A stretch of DNA of 64,000 bases from Ascaphus truei (GCA_036426205.1 CM071568.1:218298381-218362380), one strand, 5' to 3'. Positions 11,690 through 23,546 are shown, counted from the stretch's first letter. Numbers and translations are program-made. The notes: generated by a model from the letters alone, not told the origin.

Positions 11690-12291
11690 ACCTGGTCCAG
11701 GATTAACATGTCGAGAATGACATCCAGGGTGAGCTGACAAGTGCCTGAGGACACTTTTCAACTCAGTTCTGGTGCTTTTGGTATCATAGTTATCAAGGAG
11801 TAGGTCTGATAACTTAAATTAAAGATAAATCCTAGACTGTGCAGACGGTGGAAGTTGGATTGACATGGATTCCTCTGTTGCCTGTCGGCTACAGGGGGGA
11901 GTGAATGAAATGGGATACCATAATAATACTATAGAGCTTGATTGTGAACGGTATATTGACACACGTACTTTGACTTAATTAGACATCGCTGGGTACCTAT
12001 TGTTATATTTTACTTGATTCATGTCCATTTCTCTCCTTAACTTTGACGATCTTATGGGTTCTGTATGGGGAGTTCAAAGTGCTCTTTTATATGTGTTCAA
12101 TGGGGGTGATTTGTTCCATACTTTATGGAGGTAACAGACTGACTTTATATGGTCTCTCACATTCAATGGATTCTATCAGGCATATTTTGTCTGTCTATTG
12201 TGTAAATTATTACTTAGTGTTGTTGGGATTTTAGAGTTTTATATTAGGATTTGGTGGGCTAATTTATGAGGATTGTTATTCTGGCTTGTGC
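11690..12291 (+). repeat. Right inverted arm of the Penelope-like element
   Basis: This is the reverse complement of 8946-9605, about 90% alike by eye. With the left arm it can form a very large stem around the 2-kb coding relic. Identity was not computed. Confidence 0.75.
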
Positions 12292-13126
12292 GAGATGTTG
12301 CTAGCCCTTTTCCTAATTAGTGCTGTATATGTGTTACATATTTTTATTAGGATAATGTTTGAGACGCTTTCTCCCACTTTTCTTGCAGGATGTTTTTTTT
12401 CACACTGTTGGCTGAATTTTGGGCAATAGGAGCTGCTCAGTGAACATGTATTATTTTTTCTCCTGTGCCTTGTTCTACCTTCCCTTCCCTGTTTCCTTTG
12501 CTCTCCCCTTCCCCCCCTTTTCCTGTTCCCCTGGCTGACTGTGGGTTGGGGCTACAGTGTGGACCGTATTGGTACGCGTGGGCAACCAATATACAGGCAC
12601 GCAGCCATGCGTTGTTGACGTTAATCGTGGTAGCTGGTGGACTAAAGCCCACCTGCATTGCACATGAACGCGCATGCATGCGCCTAGGTCATAAACAAAT
12701 GGATTTTGATTTTGTCAGTACAGCAAGTGATCATGTGTAGGAGAAGGTAGGTAGGCATAACGGAGTTAAGGTACAGTTTAGAGCGGACTTGTTATGGGGC
12801 GCACGACGCTAAACATTTGCGCACTGTCAGCCGACAGTGTTTGTTTGTTTTTCCCCTGCCCTGGTGTTAACTCTGCAGGGTGGAGAGATGCGTTTACACA
12901 TGCGCATTAGGGATGCATATTGTCCTCTTTGAGCGAAGCTTTGGAGGGGTAGCAATGTTTTGGCGCCAAATTGGATTGATCAATGCACTGTATGTAGACC
13001 CAGTGTGATGTACACTGGTGTAGGGGCTAAATAAAGGACCGGGAGGTCTGAACGTCGCTCCATTTTTTCTTGTATTTACCCTTGATGCTTGTGAGATGAA
13101 TTAAACCTTTTTCACATTTGATACTA
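12292..13126. other. PLE-adjacent non-coding sequence
   Basis: No gene is visible here. A pyrimidine-rich run at 12464-12530, several alternating CGCATG stretches and a block ending in CTAAATAAAGG (about 13026) are consistent with 3' flanking or terminal-repeat sequence of the PLE. I cannot fix an outer boundary. Confidence 0.35.
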
Positions 13127-13319
13127 ACTAGTGAGTGTCAGTTTGAATGGGACTGCCAGAAACCCCCGCTGTTAATCCGATGGGCCATTAGTCTGTCTGC
13201 AGAAATGTGTGGAATGTTGCAGCATGTACCCAGCATATACCCAGCATGTACCCAGCATGTACCTGGGTCTTTTTGGAGATTGCCCCAGGTTTGTTTTAGA
13301 ATAATCGTCGGCACAACAG
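13127..13319 (+). mobile_element. Right half of a TA-flanked foldback MITE (family D)
   Basis: The right end (about 13293-13319, followed by TA) reads inward as CTGTTGTGCCGACGATTATT. It resembles the ends of the complete element at 24829-25184. The inner part shares the 'aatgggactgcc...ctgttaatccgatgggcc' module. It also has a tandem CAGCATGTACC run at about 13221-13264, similar to the CAGCACATACC run at about 25108-25130. The left half is missing. Confidence 0.6.
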
Positions 13320-13383
13320 TATATCAGCATACATTTTTACAGTGCTAAACTGAGTATGGTACAATCCCTACACTGTTTACTGC

Positions 13384-13843
13384 AGCTAGGGTTGCCAGGT
13401 GGTTTTTCCAAAAATACACGACGTAGCACAACAAAACTTTTACTGGATATTCAGCTGTGGATTTGTAGGTCAACGCAACTATTTTGAGCTTCCAATAGGA
13501 CTCACCTCCCAAATTATGGACATTTTAATTTTCCATCAGGTGTCCTGCAAAATGTTTAGATTAGGAGCACGGGGTGGCGTGGCTACTAAGGGAGGGGGCG
13601 TGTCCTTGGCTGGATCAGGGCTGCGTGTGTGTGTCTCTGTGTGTGTGTGTGATGTGAGATGCGTGGGGGAGATGTGACAGCAGGGGGGATAAATGTGCCA
13701 GATTAAAGATCTCTGTGTTTTACCAGGAAGCGTGGATGAATGCCACACACTTAGCATTTGCAACAAGCACAGACTGGCCCGTACACACCCTTGCCAGTTC
13801 TGCCACTTCAGTGTTCATTGTTCAAAGTTTATAGCATATAACA
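13384..13843. repeat. Unclassified dispersed repeat with GT stretch
   Basis: The block beginning CTAGGGTTGCCAGGTGG looks like a dispersed vertebrate repeat, but I cannot name it from sequence alone. GT-rich sequence lies at about 13623-13653. No coding evidence was found. Confidence 0.3.
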
Positions 13844-15030
13844 TGTTGTCTTTCTTTCCATGCTTCTCCTCCTTGCTTCTGGGAATATCTCTCCCAATCC
13901 TGGTCCCTGCCTTATTTCTACATGCTCTCGTCCTCGCCTCCCACATGCAACTTCTACTCCTTCTGGTGTCAAGCCCTCCAATCTCATACCCTTCCCCTGC
14001 CACCCTCTGTCCTCTCCCCCATTCTCCTGTGCCCTTTGGAATGCTCGCTCCCTCTCTAACAAGTTCCTCTCTGTGCATGACTTCTTTCTCTCTCACTCTC
14101 TGCTCCTATTTGCTATAACTGAGACCTGGCTCACTCAGTCTGACTCTGCTCTGGAAGCCTGGTGGCCTTTCCTTCTCCCACACTCCGCGCCCTGATGGCA
14201 GGGGTGGAGGCGTGGGGCTCCTGCTTTCCTCTCTCTGCCATTACTAACCCTTCCTATTCCCCACTCTCTTGCTTTTCCCTCATTTGAGGTTCACACAGTC
14301 TAGATCTTCTCGCCTCTCCCTGTCCACGTGGCGGTCATCTATCGCCCACCTACCTCTACTTATCCCCCTTCTGCCTTTCTCTCTCACTTTGAATCCTGGC
14401 TCTTTTTCTTTTTCTCCTCAGACTCCCCTGTTCTTCTCCTTGGGGACTTCAACTGCCACATTGATGACCCCTCTCTTCTTTGGGCCTCCCGCTTTTTCTC
14501 TCTAACCTCTACTTTTGGCCTTCAAAAGTGGACTGCAGCCAGCACCCACAAGGATGGCCACTACCTAGACCTGGTTTTCACTAAAAACTTTTCTCTCACC
14601 GATTTCTCCATTTCTCCTTACCCTCTCTCTGACCATCACCTCATCTCATTTTCTCTCTCTCGCTTCTCCCCCTCTCCATCTCCATCTAACCCTCATTTTT
14701 GCAGAAACCTGCGCTCTATTAGCCAACCAGCTTTTGATTCCACTTTACGCTCCTCCCTCTCCTCTCTCAGTTCTTCTTCAGACCCTGACAAAATGGTCAG
14801 GAACTACAACTCTGCCTTATCCTCCTCTCTTGATCTACATTTCCCACTTTCTCTCTGCCGTTCTCGCCCTTCTAACCCCAGACCCTGGCTAAACTCCCAC
14901 ACACGCATGCTGCGTTCCTCCACTCGCTCCTCTGAATGCCACTGGAGGAAATCTCATACGCTCGCAGACCTCCTTAACTACAAATTTATGCTGTCCTGTT
15001 TAAACTTTGCCCTCCCTTAGGCTAAACAAA
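13844..15030 (+). pseudogene. L2 LINE copy 1, endonuclease region
   Basis: The frames read LLLLASGNISPNPGP (L2 N-terminus), CALWNARSLSNK and AITETWLTQSDSALEA (13860-14195). After a frameshift the 14328-15020 frame reads VAVIYRPPTSTYPP, LLLGDFNCHIDDPS, GHYLDLVFTKN and YPLSDHHLISF. These are the AP-endonuclease blocks of CR1/L2-type LINEs, including the GDFN and SDH residues. The strongly CT-rich plus strand is typical of this element. Frameshifts near 14190-14325 and a stop at 15018 disable it. The 5' end is truncated around 13844. Confidence 0.88.
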
Positions 15031-16150
15031 CCTACTTTTCATCACTAATCAACACACACAAGTCTAACCCACGCCGACTCTTTTCTGTCTTTGACTCTCT
15101 ACTCAGACCACCCTTGGCTGCCTCCTCTTCTTTCTCCATCTCACCTCAGGATTTTGCTGACTTTTTTAAGGAAAAGGTGGAATCCATACGTCAGAACATC
15201 CCATCTGTTGCTTCCTCCCATCCCACACCGTCTACCTAACTCTCCTCCTGCCTTTCTTGACTCTTTTTGTGCTATCTCGGAGGAGGATGTATCACTGCTG
15301 ATCTCTCTTCTCCCTCTACACCCATCTGCCCTCTTGATCCCATTCCCTCCCATCTCCTTAAACCTCTTGCTCCTTCTATAATCCCTATACTCACAGATTT
15401 TTAACTCTTCCCTCTACTCTGGTACCTTTCCATCCTCCTTCAAGCATGCAACCATTATACCATTGCTCAAAAACAGCAAGCTTGACCCTACCTGTCCTTC
15501 TAACTATCGACCTGTTTCCCTCCGGTCTTTTGCTTCCAAACTCCTTGTATGTCTTGTATTCTCTCGATTGCTACACAGTCTCAACACCTATTTTCTTCTA
15601 GACCCTCTACAATCTGACTTCCGCACAGCTCACTCTACTGAAACAGCCCTCACTAAAATAACCGACGACCTCCATGCTGCCAAAGACAGAGATCATTACA
15701 CTCTGCTCATATTACTCGACCTCTCTGCAGCATTTGACACCGTGGACCACCCTCTTCTCCTTCACATTCTCCATACTCTTGGTATTCGGAACAAAGCTCT
15801 ATCCAGGATCTCCTCTTACCTCTCCCATCGTACATTCAGTGTCTCTTTTGCTAACACCTCCTCCTCCTCTATCGATCTCTCTTTGGGGGTACCCCAGGGC
15901 TCTGTCCTTGGGCCCTTTCTCTTTTCTCTTTACACACTCTCTCTAGTTGACCTAATCACATCTTTTGGGTTTAAATATCACCTCTATGCTGATGACACAA
16001 ACATTTACCTTTCAACCCCTGACCTTACACCTGCTATACAGACCAAAGTTTCTGAATGTCTCTCTGGAATATCATCCTGGATGGCCATCCGCCGACTGAA
16101 ACTTAACAAGGCAGAGCTCCTTATACTTCCTCCCAAACCTCGCCCTACTA
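15031..16150 (+). pseudogene. L2 LINE copy 1, reverse transcriptase region up to the MITE
   Basis: The frame at 15463-16203 carries RT motifs in order: [31 protein letters not shown], motif [21 protein letters not shown], motif [21 protein letters not shown] and motif [14 protein letters not shown]. The YADD catalytic pair is intact. After PPKPRP the frame runs into a foreign 360-bp insert at 16151, and its last part to the stop at 16201-16203 is not LINE protein. Upstream, 15031-15462 is broken by stops. Confidence 0.92.
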
Positions 16151-16510
16151 CTGCTGCGGCCGAGTTTATTCGAGCATTTGCCCGTTCTCGGCCGCAGCAG
16201 TAACCTGGCGCGCGCCGGAGGGTGCCGGGCGCACGCCGTAGACACGGAGGAGCGCCCTCCGATCGGGGCTTTCTCCCTCCCGCTACCGGGTCTGCCGGGT
16301 CCCCCGGAACCCCCTGCCGCCGTCCCCCACATCGCGGGACACCAGGGCTCCCTCGGGGAGCCCTGGACGCGCGTGCAGGGGGCGCAGGCACCCGATGACG
16401 CGTGACCGCGCATCGATGACGCGCGGCACGCCGAGGGAGTGCGGCTAGCATGCCGGAGCATCCCCAGGCTTGCGGAGCTAGCCGCACTCAAATAAAATGT
16501 GCCGCCTCTG
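16151..16510. mobile_element. GC-rich TA-flanked MITE (family C) nested in L2
   Basis: The LINE reading frame stops being LINE-like at a TA (16149-16150) and resumes directly after a TA (16511-16512). That defines a 360-bp insert with a TA target duplication. The right end read inward (CAGAGGCGGCACATTTTATT then TGAG) resembles the family-A end CACTGGCGACACACTTTATT plus CGAGC. The left end contains TTTATTCGAG at 16165-16174 inside a perfect hairpin, CTGCTGCGGCCGAG (16151-16164) against CTCGGCCGCAGCAG (16187-16200). A second hairpin, GAGTGCGGCTAGC/GCTAGCCGCACTC, lies at about 16437-16489. It is very CpG-rich compared with its surroundings. Frames on the minus strand (16005-16491) are not genes. 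Confidence 0.82.
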
Positions 16511-16512
16511 TA

Positions 16513-17180
16513 CCTCCTTCCACATTACTGTTAGAAATACGATCATTCACCCAGTAGCCAAAGCACGCTACCTAGGGGTAACACTTGATTCCTCTCTCAC
16601 ATTCTCCTCTCACATTCAAAACGTTTCTAACTTGTCGCTTTTTCCTCCGCAATATCACAAAGATACGCCCTTTCCTCTGTTACTCGAATGCTAAAACTCT
16701 GACTCGGGCCCTCATTCTCTCCCGTCTCAATTACTGCAACCTCCTGCTGTCCGGCCTTCCTGCCTCTCACCTGTCTCCCCAATCTATCCTAAACGCTGCT
16801 GCTAGGATCACTCTACTCTTTCCTAAATATGTCTCCACGTCTCCCCTCCTTAAATCCCTCTCCAGGCTTCCGATCAAATCCCGCATCTCACACTCAATTC
16901 TCCTCTTCACTTTTAAAGCTTTACACTCTTCTGCCCCTCCTTACATCTCAGCCCAAATTTCTCGCTATGCACCATCCCGACTCTTGCGTTCTTCTCAAGG
17001 ATGTCTTCTTTCTACCCACTTTGTAGCTAAAGCCCTCTCCACCTTAATCCTTTCTCACTGACTGCCCCGCACCTCTGGAATGCCCTTTTCCTCAATACCC
17101 GACTAGCACCCTCTCTATTCACCTTTAAGACCCATCTTAAGACACATTTGCTTAAAGAAGCATATGAATAGCACTGTGGA
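16513..17180 (+). pseudogene. L2 LINE copy 1, RT thumb and C-terminal region
   Basis: The sequence resumes with TVRNTIIHPVAKARYLGVTLD and SSLTFSSHIQNV. After a frameshift near 16620 it continues as ALILSRLNYCNLLLSGLPAS, ILNAAARITLLF, LPIKSRISHSILLFTFKALH and PSRLLRSSQGCLLST. These are the conserved C-terminal blocks of L2-type LINEs. The final FKTHLKTHLLKEA-like end is at about 17122-17167. Confidence 0.88.
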
Positions 17181-17465
17181 TAATCCTGGACACATGATAC
17201 ATAAAGCTTGGCCCCCTGCAGACACACTTACCAGAATGCCCTCCTACTGTCTCTATACGTTCCCTTTCCTACCAATTAGATTGTAAGCTCCTCAGAGCAG
17301 GGACTTCTATTCCTTAATGTTACTTTTATGTCTGAAGCACTTATTCCCATGACCTGTTGTTTATATTATTTGTTATTTATATGATTACAACGTGTATTAC
17401 TACTGTGAAGCGCTATGTACATTTATGGCGCTACATAAATAAAGACATGCAATACAATACAATTA
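17181..17465 (+). repeat. L2 LINE copy 1, 3' UTR and tail
   Basis: TTGTAAGCTCCTCAGAGCAG and GTGAAGCGCTATGTACATTT lead to GCGCTACATAAATAAAGACA and a short (AATAC)n tail ending near 17462. The same 3' end occurs at 47970-48155 and alone at 52311-52487. L2-type elements prime from such short tandem tails. Confidence 0.88.
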
Positions 17466-18224
17466 TCATTCCAAAAGCTTGTTGTACTGCCTACTCCATC
17501 TGAAGTCCTATTCAGAAGTTGTTCATGAGGGATAGTCTTTATGCTATACCTTCAGCATTACCAAGCCATAGATAGGTTCACCTATTACTAGCACCTATTA
17601 GTACTGGTAATAGTTATAAGTCTATCAAGGTCTATATTCTTCACCAGTGAGTGGAGTTCTAGACTACCTAGATCAGCATTTAGCCAGTTAAGTTAAGTTT
17701 GGATTGAGGTCACCATTTACATTCACTGTCATTATTGGTTTTATTAGCCAAGTTATACTGTATTATCCACCTCATATTTTAATAGTTTTTTTTAAAGTTT
17801 TGAGTGTAATTATTATTGATGTATTAAAATTCATTTTAATTTATGTGATCCAACCAATATCTTATTCATCCAGATGTTAGTGCTCCCGAACACTGTACCC
17901 ATTATCAACCAGTTTCTCTATAGGTAGTTCTAGATATACTGGTTTACTGCACAAAGTGATACCTTAGTTGGGACTCTTATTGTCAACTTACCAGCTCCAA
18001 TTGTGTTTTTATTTTGGAGTGCCCCCATTCAAAGATATTTCTCTTTTTCCCTAACCAATTCCCCTGATTGTTGTGGAGCTTCATTTACAACCTGTCCGCG
18101 AACCAAACGTGGTATGTTCATGGCAAAGTGCATAGAAGGGGGAATTGCTCATCAGGATAACCACATTGAGATCACCTGCTTCTGAATGAGACTCCTGCTG
18201 TGTTACTCCCACCGGGATGCGTAG
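17466..18224. other. No gene; possible terminal-repeat remnant
   Basis: The sequence is AT-rich and without coding signal. Pieces such as GGAGTGCCCCCATTC near 18017 look like PLE terminal-repeat debris, but too little is left to be sure. Confidence 0.3.
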
Positions 18225-18665
18225 TGAGAGTAGACAGAATCAGTCACTCTCTCTCTGCACATCTCTAACAGGTGATCATGCAGCTTTTATTTTAAAAACA
18301 TAGGATTGAAGCAGGGGGGCTCCGGAGCTGAACCGCATTAATTTAAGCCTCGGGGACCCACTGCTTCCCAAGATACAGGCCCCAGTAGGGGGTGCCGGTA
18401 TCTCTGTCAAGTTTAAATGTCCTGGTCACTTCACGCGGGAGAATTAAATATGTAGGAGATACTGGCATCCTATACCGGGGCCTGTATCTCAGGAATCAAG
18501 AGTCCCTGGAGCTGAAATTAATGTAATTCAGCTCCGGAGACCTCCTGCTTCAATAATATGTAATTAAAATAAAATCAAAGCAGCTTCATTAACTTAGCGG
18601 CTAGCCGCTAATGTGATGAATGAGTTAAACAAAAGTACCTTGGTTATTGGAGGTACAGGGGTGGG
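18225..18665 (+). repeat. R-family repeat, copy 2, with long inverted repeat
   Basis: It begins with GACAGAATCAGTCACTCT (18234-18251). Two arms face each other: CTCCGGAGCTGAA...CGGGGACCCACTGCTTCCCA (about 18319-18390), and the opposed copy at about 18470-18550 ending in TTCAGCTCCGGAGACCTCCT. The arms form a foldback with a loop near 18400-18470. The same arrangement, inverted, is at 32725-32980. Confidence 0.65.
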
Positions 18666-19830
18666 TGAAGGTGGTAGTTACCCCAAGGTGGGTGTTTTAA
18701 CCTTCTGGGAGGGTTGCAGGAGGAGTTGACCCCTTTCATTACCTTAGCAGTTACTACCGCTAAGGTAATGAAGGGGTGAACCCCTCCTACTACCCATCTG
18801 AGAAGCCTAACCACCCACAACTGTAAGCTACCCCCTTCAACCACCCCCTCTACCCCCACAAATAAACTGGCAAGTGCCCCAGTAGCAAAATATGGCAACT
18901 AGTGCTTTTTCCCATTCAAAACACTAAAATCCATACAGTAAAATACATAAATTAAAGAAATAAATGTTTTACAGTACTTACCCTTGCCAGGATGAAGGTG
19001 CCATCCTCCTCTTCTGAACGATCATGTAAGTGCAAATGTACAACCATTAAAAACACCAGTAACACTTTAATTACTGTAGCGGTTATTAATACTAAGGTAA
19101 TTAAGGGGTTACTGGTGTTTTAATCGGGTGGGTGAAGGGTGCTCTGGGGAGGGTGGCTTGGGCCCCCTGAAAGCTTGCAGGATGGATTAACCCCTAAGGT
19201 AATGGAGGGGATAACCCCTTCAGCAACCCTCTGATAGGCCTCTGGTAGGCCTAACCACCCACCCCGGGGCAACAACCCTCATCCCCTCTACCCCCACCCC
19301 ACACCATCCCCATCCCCACACACACAAATGGGCAAAAGCAATAGTAGCCAAATAGCTTATAGCGCATTTGTCCATTTGAGATGCAAAATCCCCCAGACAA
19401 TACACAATGAAATTAAACAACAAACAATAAAACCTTAAAATACAATACAACAACAAATACTAGCCAATACACCCATTGATTGCCACTATGGTTACCTATT
19501 TCATCAATGGGAGCAAAGATGAACACAATAGCAATGAATGGGCACCTTACTACCGAGAACAACCCCTCCCCTCTCCAAACACATACAGTATAGTAATGGG
19601 CAAAAGCCCTATTATCCAGATCTGGATAATAGCATATTTGTCCATTAAAAATTAAACATTATCCAGCCATCATATAGTAAATAAAAGTTGTACTTATCCC
19701 TGCCAGGATGAAGGCTACCTTCATCTTTGGCCTACAGGTCTACAGTGGGCACCAACAGTTAAAAAAAACAAAAAACTAACTACTGGCCTGTAACCCCTAA
19801 ATCATCTTAGCGGTTATTAATTGCTTTATG
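18666..19830 (+). repeat. R-family repeat modules, continuing
   Basis: The region contains repeated small palindromic modules. One is ACTACCGCTAAGGTAATGAA with TTACCTTAGC-type partners (18740-18775); others are TAATTAAGGGGTTA (19096-19110) and TATTATCCAGATCTGGATAATA near 19609-19630. Plus and minus frames here are Val/Gly-rich or Pro-rich and not genes. Confidence 0.6.
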
Positions 19831-19844
19831 TAAAAATCAGGGTT

Positions 19845-20565
19845 ACACTCACATAGCTATCTTCTCCATTGACCGCAGCTCCCGTCGCCGTTCCAGCGTC
19901 TTGCGTCACTTCTGGGGATTCGGTGCTCTCCAAACACGGGAACCCCGCAACCCTATACATTTCGAAGGGGGTTCCTTCTTCCTCAGGGGTATGTTAAAGT
20001 GCCCCAGAGGCGGGAAACGTGTCAGAGGATTCAACTGCTGTTTTTGGCTATTATGCCTAATAATTGAATATATATTTTTTTACCAGCCTCCAGCCTAATT
20101 TTCACAATTGAAGTGCTCATTCCTCTCTCCCTGCACTTAACTTTTTGAAGGACGCATGGGAACAGAAGCCTCTCCTCTCTTGCCAGGACGTGTGTTTGCA
20201 TCATGGAAGATCACAAGCAGATTTCAGTTTTTCCTTCAGTGTGTTTAAGTGCAGCCTGAACATCACAGAGCCACGTGATTAGACAGACCTACCTCGTGGG
20301 GGACTACAATTGACGTGGATTCCACATCAAGACGGATAAGGTCAGCTGTTATTCTTCCCTTGCATACGGGCTCCGGGCGGCATACAGGTGATTATATATT
20401 GACTTTACACACAACACTGGGCTGTTTGATTTATTTGTTGGAGATTTGGCAAGTATTTTTTCATGTTGGAACTGAATTGATTATATACTATACATATCCA
20501 CGACCACACTGTTCACTATTGGAGAACCCATAAGGGATTCACTTCCCTTACTTTACCTACCGTTC
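19845..20565. mobile_element. Penelope-like terminal repeat remnant
   Basis: The block has the look of a PLE terminal repeat. Read on the minus strand, 19953-19989 gives CCCCTGAGGAAGAAGG, AACCCC, then CCTTCGAAATG. That is a hammerhead-like core arrangement (CTGAnGA, hairpin AAGG/CCTT, GAAA). No PLE protein is attached. It directly abuts the coiled-coil pseudogene. Confidence 0.5.
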
Positions 20566-20569
20566 TCTA

Positions 20570-22600
20570 TTATGATGAATGTGATCGGCAGGAGCAAGAG
20601 CGGGAGAAACAGATCGCTGAATATTTATGCCACCTAATGCAACTGCAAGGAAAGAAAGGTAGATACAGTGAAACGGCTGATGTTTCAAATAAAGTAGAAG
20701 ACCCCAGTATTCCTGATGGGACTGAGTTGTCCAAAACAAAGAGGCAGAAAAAGAAAAGCAGTTCTTCACTTACCGTGGAAGGAATAGACACGTTCCCAGA
20801 TCCCGCAGAGAAAAAGGGGGCCCAAGATGCCCTGCAGCCTAGAGAAAATGGAGGATTCATCACGCGGATGACAGAAAATCCAGAAGTCCAAAGGTAGAAG
20901 TCGTGTACCTCAAAGAAGTGTCTGTCCGGTGCTAACAGTATGAAATCCTCAACAAACTATACCTGGGAAGTGGACCCGGAACCAATAAGTGACGATCCCT
21001 CCTTGACTAGCCCTGAAGATACACTGCAAGCTGCCAGGCATGTCTGTGAACAATTGAAACTGAAGAGAGAACATAATGCTGAGCTACTGTGCTCACAATT
21101 TTCTCTTTGGCCAGGACCGAATTGGAGGATATAAAGACTGCAAACGCTACTAATGCCACCATGGTGGAAAAGCAGAACAATTCTGACAAAATGTTGCTAA
21201 CCTGAAACAAAAGTATAAGGAGGCACTAAAAGAGATTAGAGTCTCTCAGCAAGAGGTTCGCAATTGGAAGTCTCTCAGAAGGTTCATACTCTCCGCATAG
21301 AACTAAATGCCTCATACCAGGAGGTAAACAGTAACCGGACAGAGGTGGACATATCGCATAATGAGGTTCATGAATCCGCATAGAGCTGGATGACTTGCAC
21401 CAAGAGATCAGCAGTTGCCGCACAGAACTGGAAGTTTCTAAGAAGGAACTTCATACCCTCAACCTAGAGATAGAAGTCTCACGCCAGGAGACTAGGAGTC
21501 TCAAATCAGAAGTGTGTAAGTGAAAGGAAGCCTATGTGAATGCCCTGAGTAATTTAGAGACTATAAAGAGAGAGAATACAAATCTAGAAAAGGGAAATTC
21601 AGATTTGTCTGACCAGGCCAGTGAAGGAAATGAGAAGCTTCACCAAGTAGGAAAAGTGAAGAAACAATTGGCCCAGGAAAAGTTAGAAGTACAGGCAGCA
21701 CTGCAGAATGCAGAGAGAAGGCTGGAAAAAGAACGTCTCTCCCTGGAGCAGCGTACACAAGCAGAGCACATACGGCAGAGCAAGCTCCAAGAGCTGCATG
21801 CGCATCTTCAGGAAGCCAAGGAGAAGCAGTGGGTCCTACCGGAAGAATGTATCCAGGCTGCTTACAAAGTAAAAGTGCTAGAGGAGTATCTGAATACCCA
21901 GTGTGTCCCCGCAGAGCAGCATGAGGAGCTGAAGGACACGTTGAATGTCATGAGAGCATCGCTGGAGGCAGAATTTAGTGAACAGGTGACTCTGTAAGAG
22001 AGGGAGCACAAGAAGGTCTAGAAACTACAGCAAGAGGTGGAGAAACAGAGAGGCTGCTCCATCCCCAAAAGTCAGTACGACCAGGAGAAAGAGGCATGTA
22101 AATCACAATCAGCAGCAACCCTGGCGATGAAATCTACAGAACTCCAAAATTTGAAGGATGCGCTGACGCAAACTCAGAGCAAGCACAGGGAAGAGGTGAA
22201 GGCCCTGAGAGGAGAACTGCAGGATCAAGCTGAATCCTACAAAAATAACATGGAACAGGCTCTGATGCCGTTAAAGGCCAAAAATAAAGAGATTACAAGA
22301 TTAAAAGAGATACTTGGGTCACAGAAGGAGTCCATGGAAAAGATGGCGGGGGAATTGCAGGATGCTCGCAAGAAACAGAGGTATCTCGCTGATGTACTAA
22401 ACCTGCTGCAAAAAGAAAAAATCACTCTGACACCAGAAATACTAGAGCATTTATCCAAGGAAGGATGGAGAGAGAAAGCTATTTTCGGAAATGATCGGCG
22501 ACTGTCGCCATACAGTACACCTACAGAGAGAGGAAAGCTAGTCTGTTTTTTCACCAGAGCAAAGCAGCTCAGGGTATTCAGTCTTTTTGGAGAATGAGGC
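20570..22600 (+). pseudogene. Coiled-coil protein relic (possibly ankyrin/coiled-coil family)
   Basis: Successive plus-strand frames (20637-20897, 20940-21134, 21190-21500, 21536-21997, 22037-22597) give one long, charged, heptad-rich protein broken by frameshifts and stops. The early part is lysine/serine-rich. The 21220-21510 part repeats a 15-16 residue pattern around S-x-Q-E-V with R-x-E-L. The later part contains QCVPAEQHEELKDTLNVM and then NKEITRLKEILGSQKESM. The PAEQHEELK stretch reminds me of the UACA/RAI14/ANKRD24 group of ankyrin plus coiled-coil proteins, but this is from memory and tentative. No introns are evident inside it. A PLE terminal repeat ends just upstream. It could be a processed copy or one decayed large exon. 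Confidence 0.6.
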
Positions 22601-22983
22601 AGCAACAAATGAAGTATCAATACTTGAAGGAATGTGTGATTCTACTAAAGTCAAATGTTGGAATTGGGACAAGCTGCTAGACTGGTTTAGTCCAGATATT
22701 AATCCTACCTCCTAAACAAGCAAGCTGTGCATTGCTATAAGCACACCCGCAATGCCACCAGTACTACGATCAGTTTTCCACACAATTCAGGAAAGAAGAT
22801 ACGAATTATTACTGAGAAGCGCAATACCAATACAGTCATGCTACTTGGCACCATGGCCCAAACCTGAGTCCTCACAATAGAAATAACTGCTAGAAAGATT
22901 CAGTCTTTGGCTAGATTGAGTCATAACTGTTTCAGTGTTCACACCTCTACTAGGTACAACACTAGGTAACTACCAAACGAAGA
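22601..22983. other. No feature seen
   Basis: This follows the coiled-coil relic. No polyadenylation tail or splice context is clear enough to decide between a processed and an unprocessed origin. Confidence 0.4.
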
Positions 22984-23546
22984 TGTCACGGGAGTCAAAC
23001 GGTATAGATGAAAACTCCACCCAGCAGGGAGCTGGTTAAATTGCAGCCAGGCAACTAACCAGACTCTACCTGGCTAATAAGGACTCTGAGAAAAAGCCTC
23101 ATGTGAGAAACAGAGGGATATTTTCCTCAGCACAGAGGGATGCTGACATGAGGAGAGGGACTTGAATACACAGGAGGACTGTGTATTGACAGCAAGACAC
23201 AAGGGGACTAGACCTCTGTTCCTGGATGCAGAGGACCCAGGAACCTGCCACAGGCTGGACCCTCAAGCACACCAAGACACCTGAACACCACTGACCTGAA
23301 TGGTCACCTGCTTTAAGGCACCGCTGAGACTTGGGGGTGGTAGACTGGAAAGGGGCTTATCCTCCCAGTTTTGTAAGAGAGGGACTGGGGGAAATAAGTT
23401 AGCCCTTACAAAGTGATACTGTAGGTGTTTGTTGTTTTTGTATATTTTTGTCTGTTGTGCTTTTTAAAGGGACAGGCTAAATAAAGCCATATGCTAATTT
23501 CACCCAAAACGGTCTCCATTGCATACCTCTGCACACATCTCTTACA
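22984..23546 (+). mobile_element. Candidate solo LTR
   Basis: The segment begins TGTCACGGGAG, has AATAAA near 23479 and ends ...CTCTTACA. The composition and the position of the polyadenylation signal resemble a Gypsy-type LTR. The five bases on each side do not match, so a target duplication is not supported and the ends are provisional. Confidence 0.35.

Noticed and set aside
16005..16491. Two long minus-strand frames (139 and 160 codons)
   Set aside because: They cover the GC-rich MITE and antisense L2 sequence; absence of stops is due to high GC.
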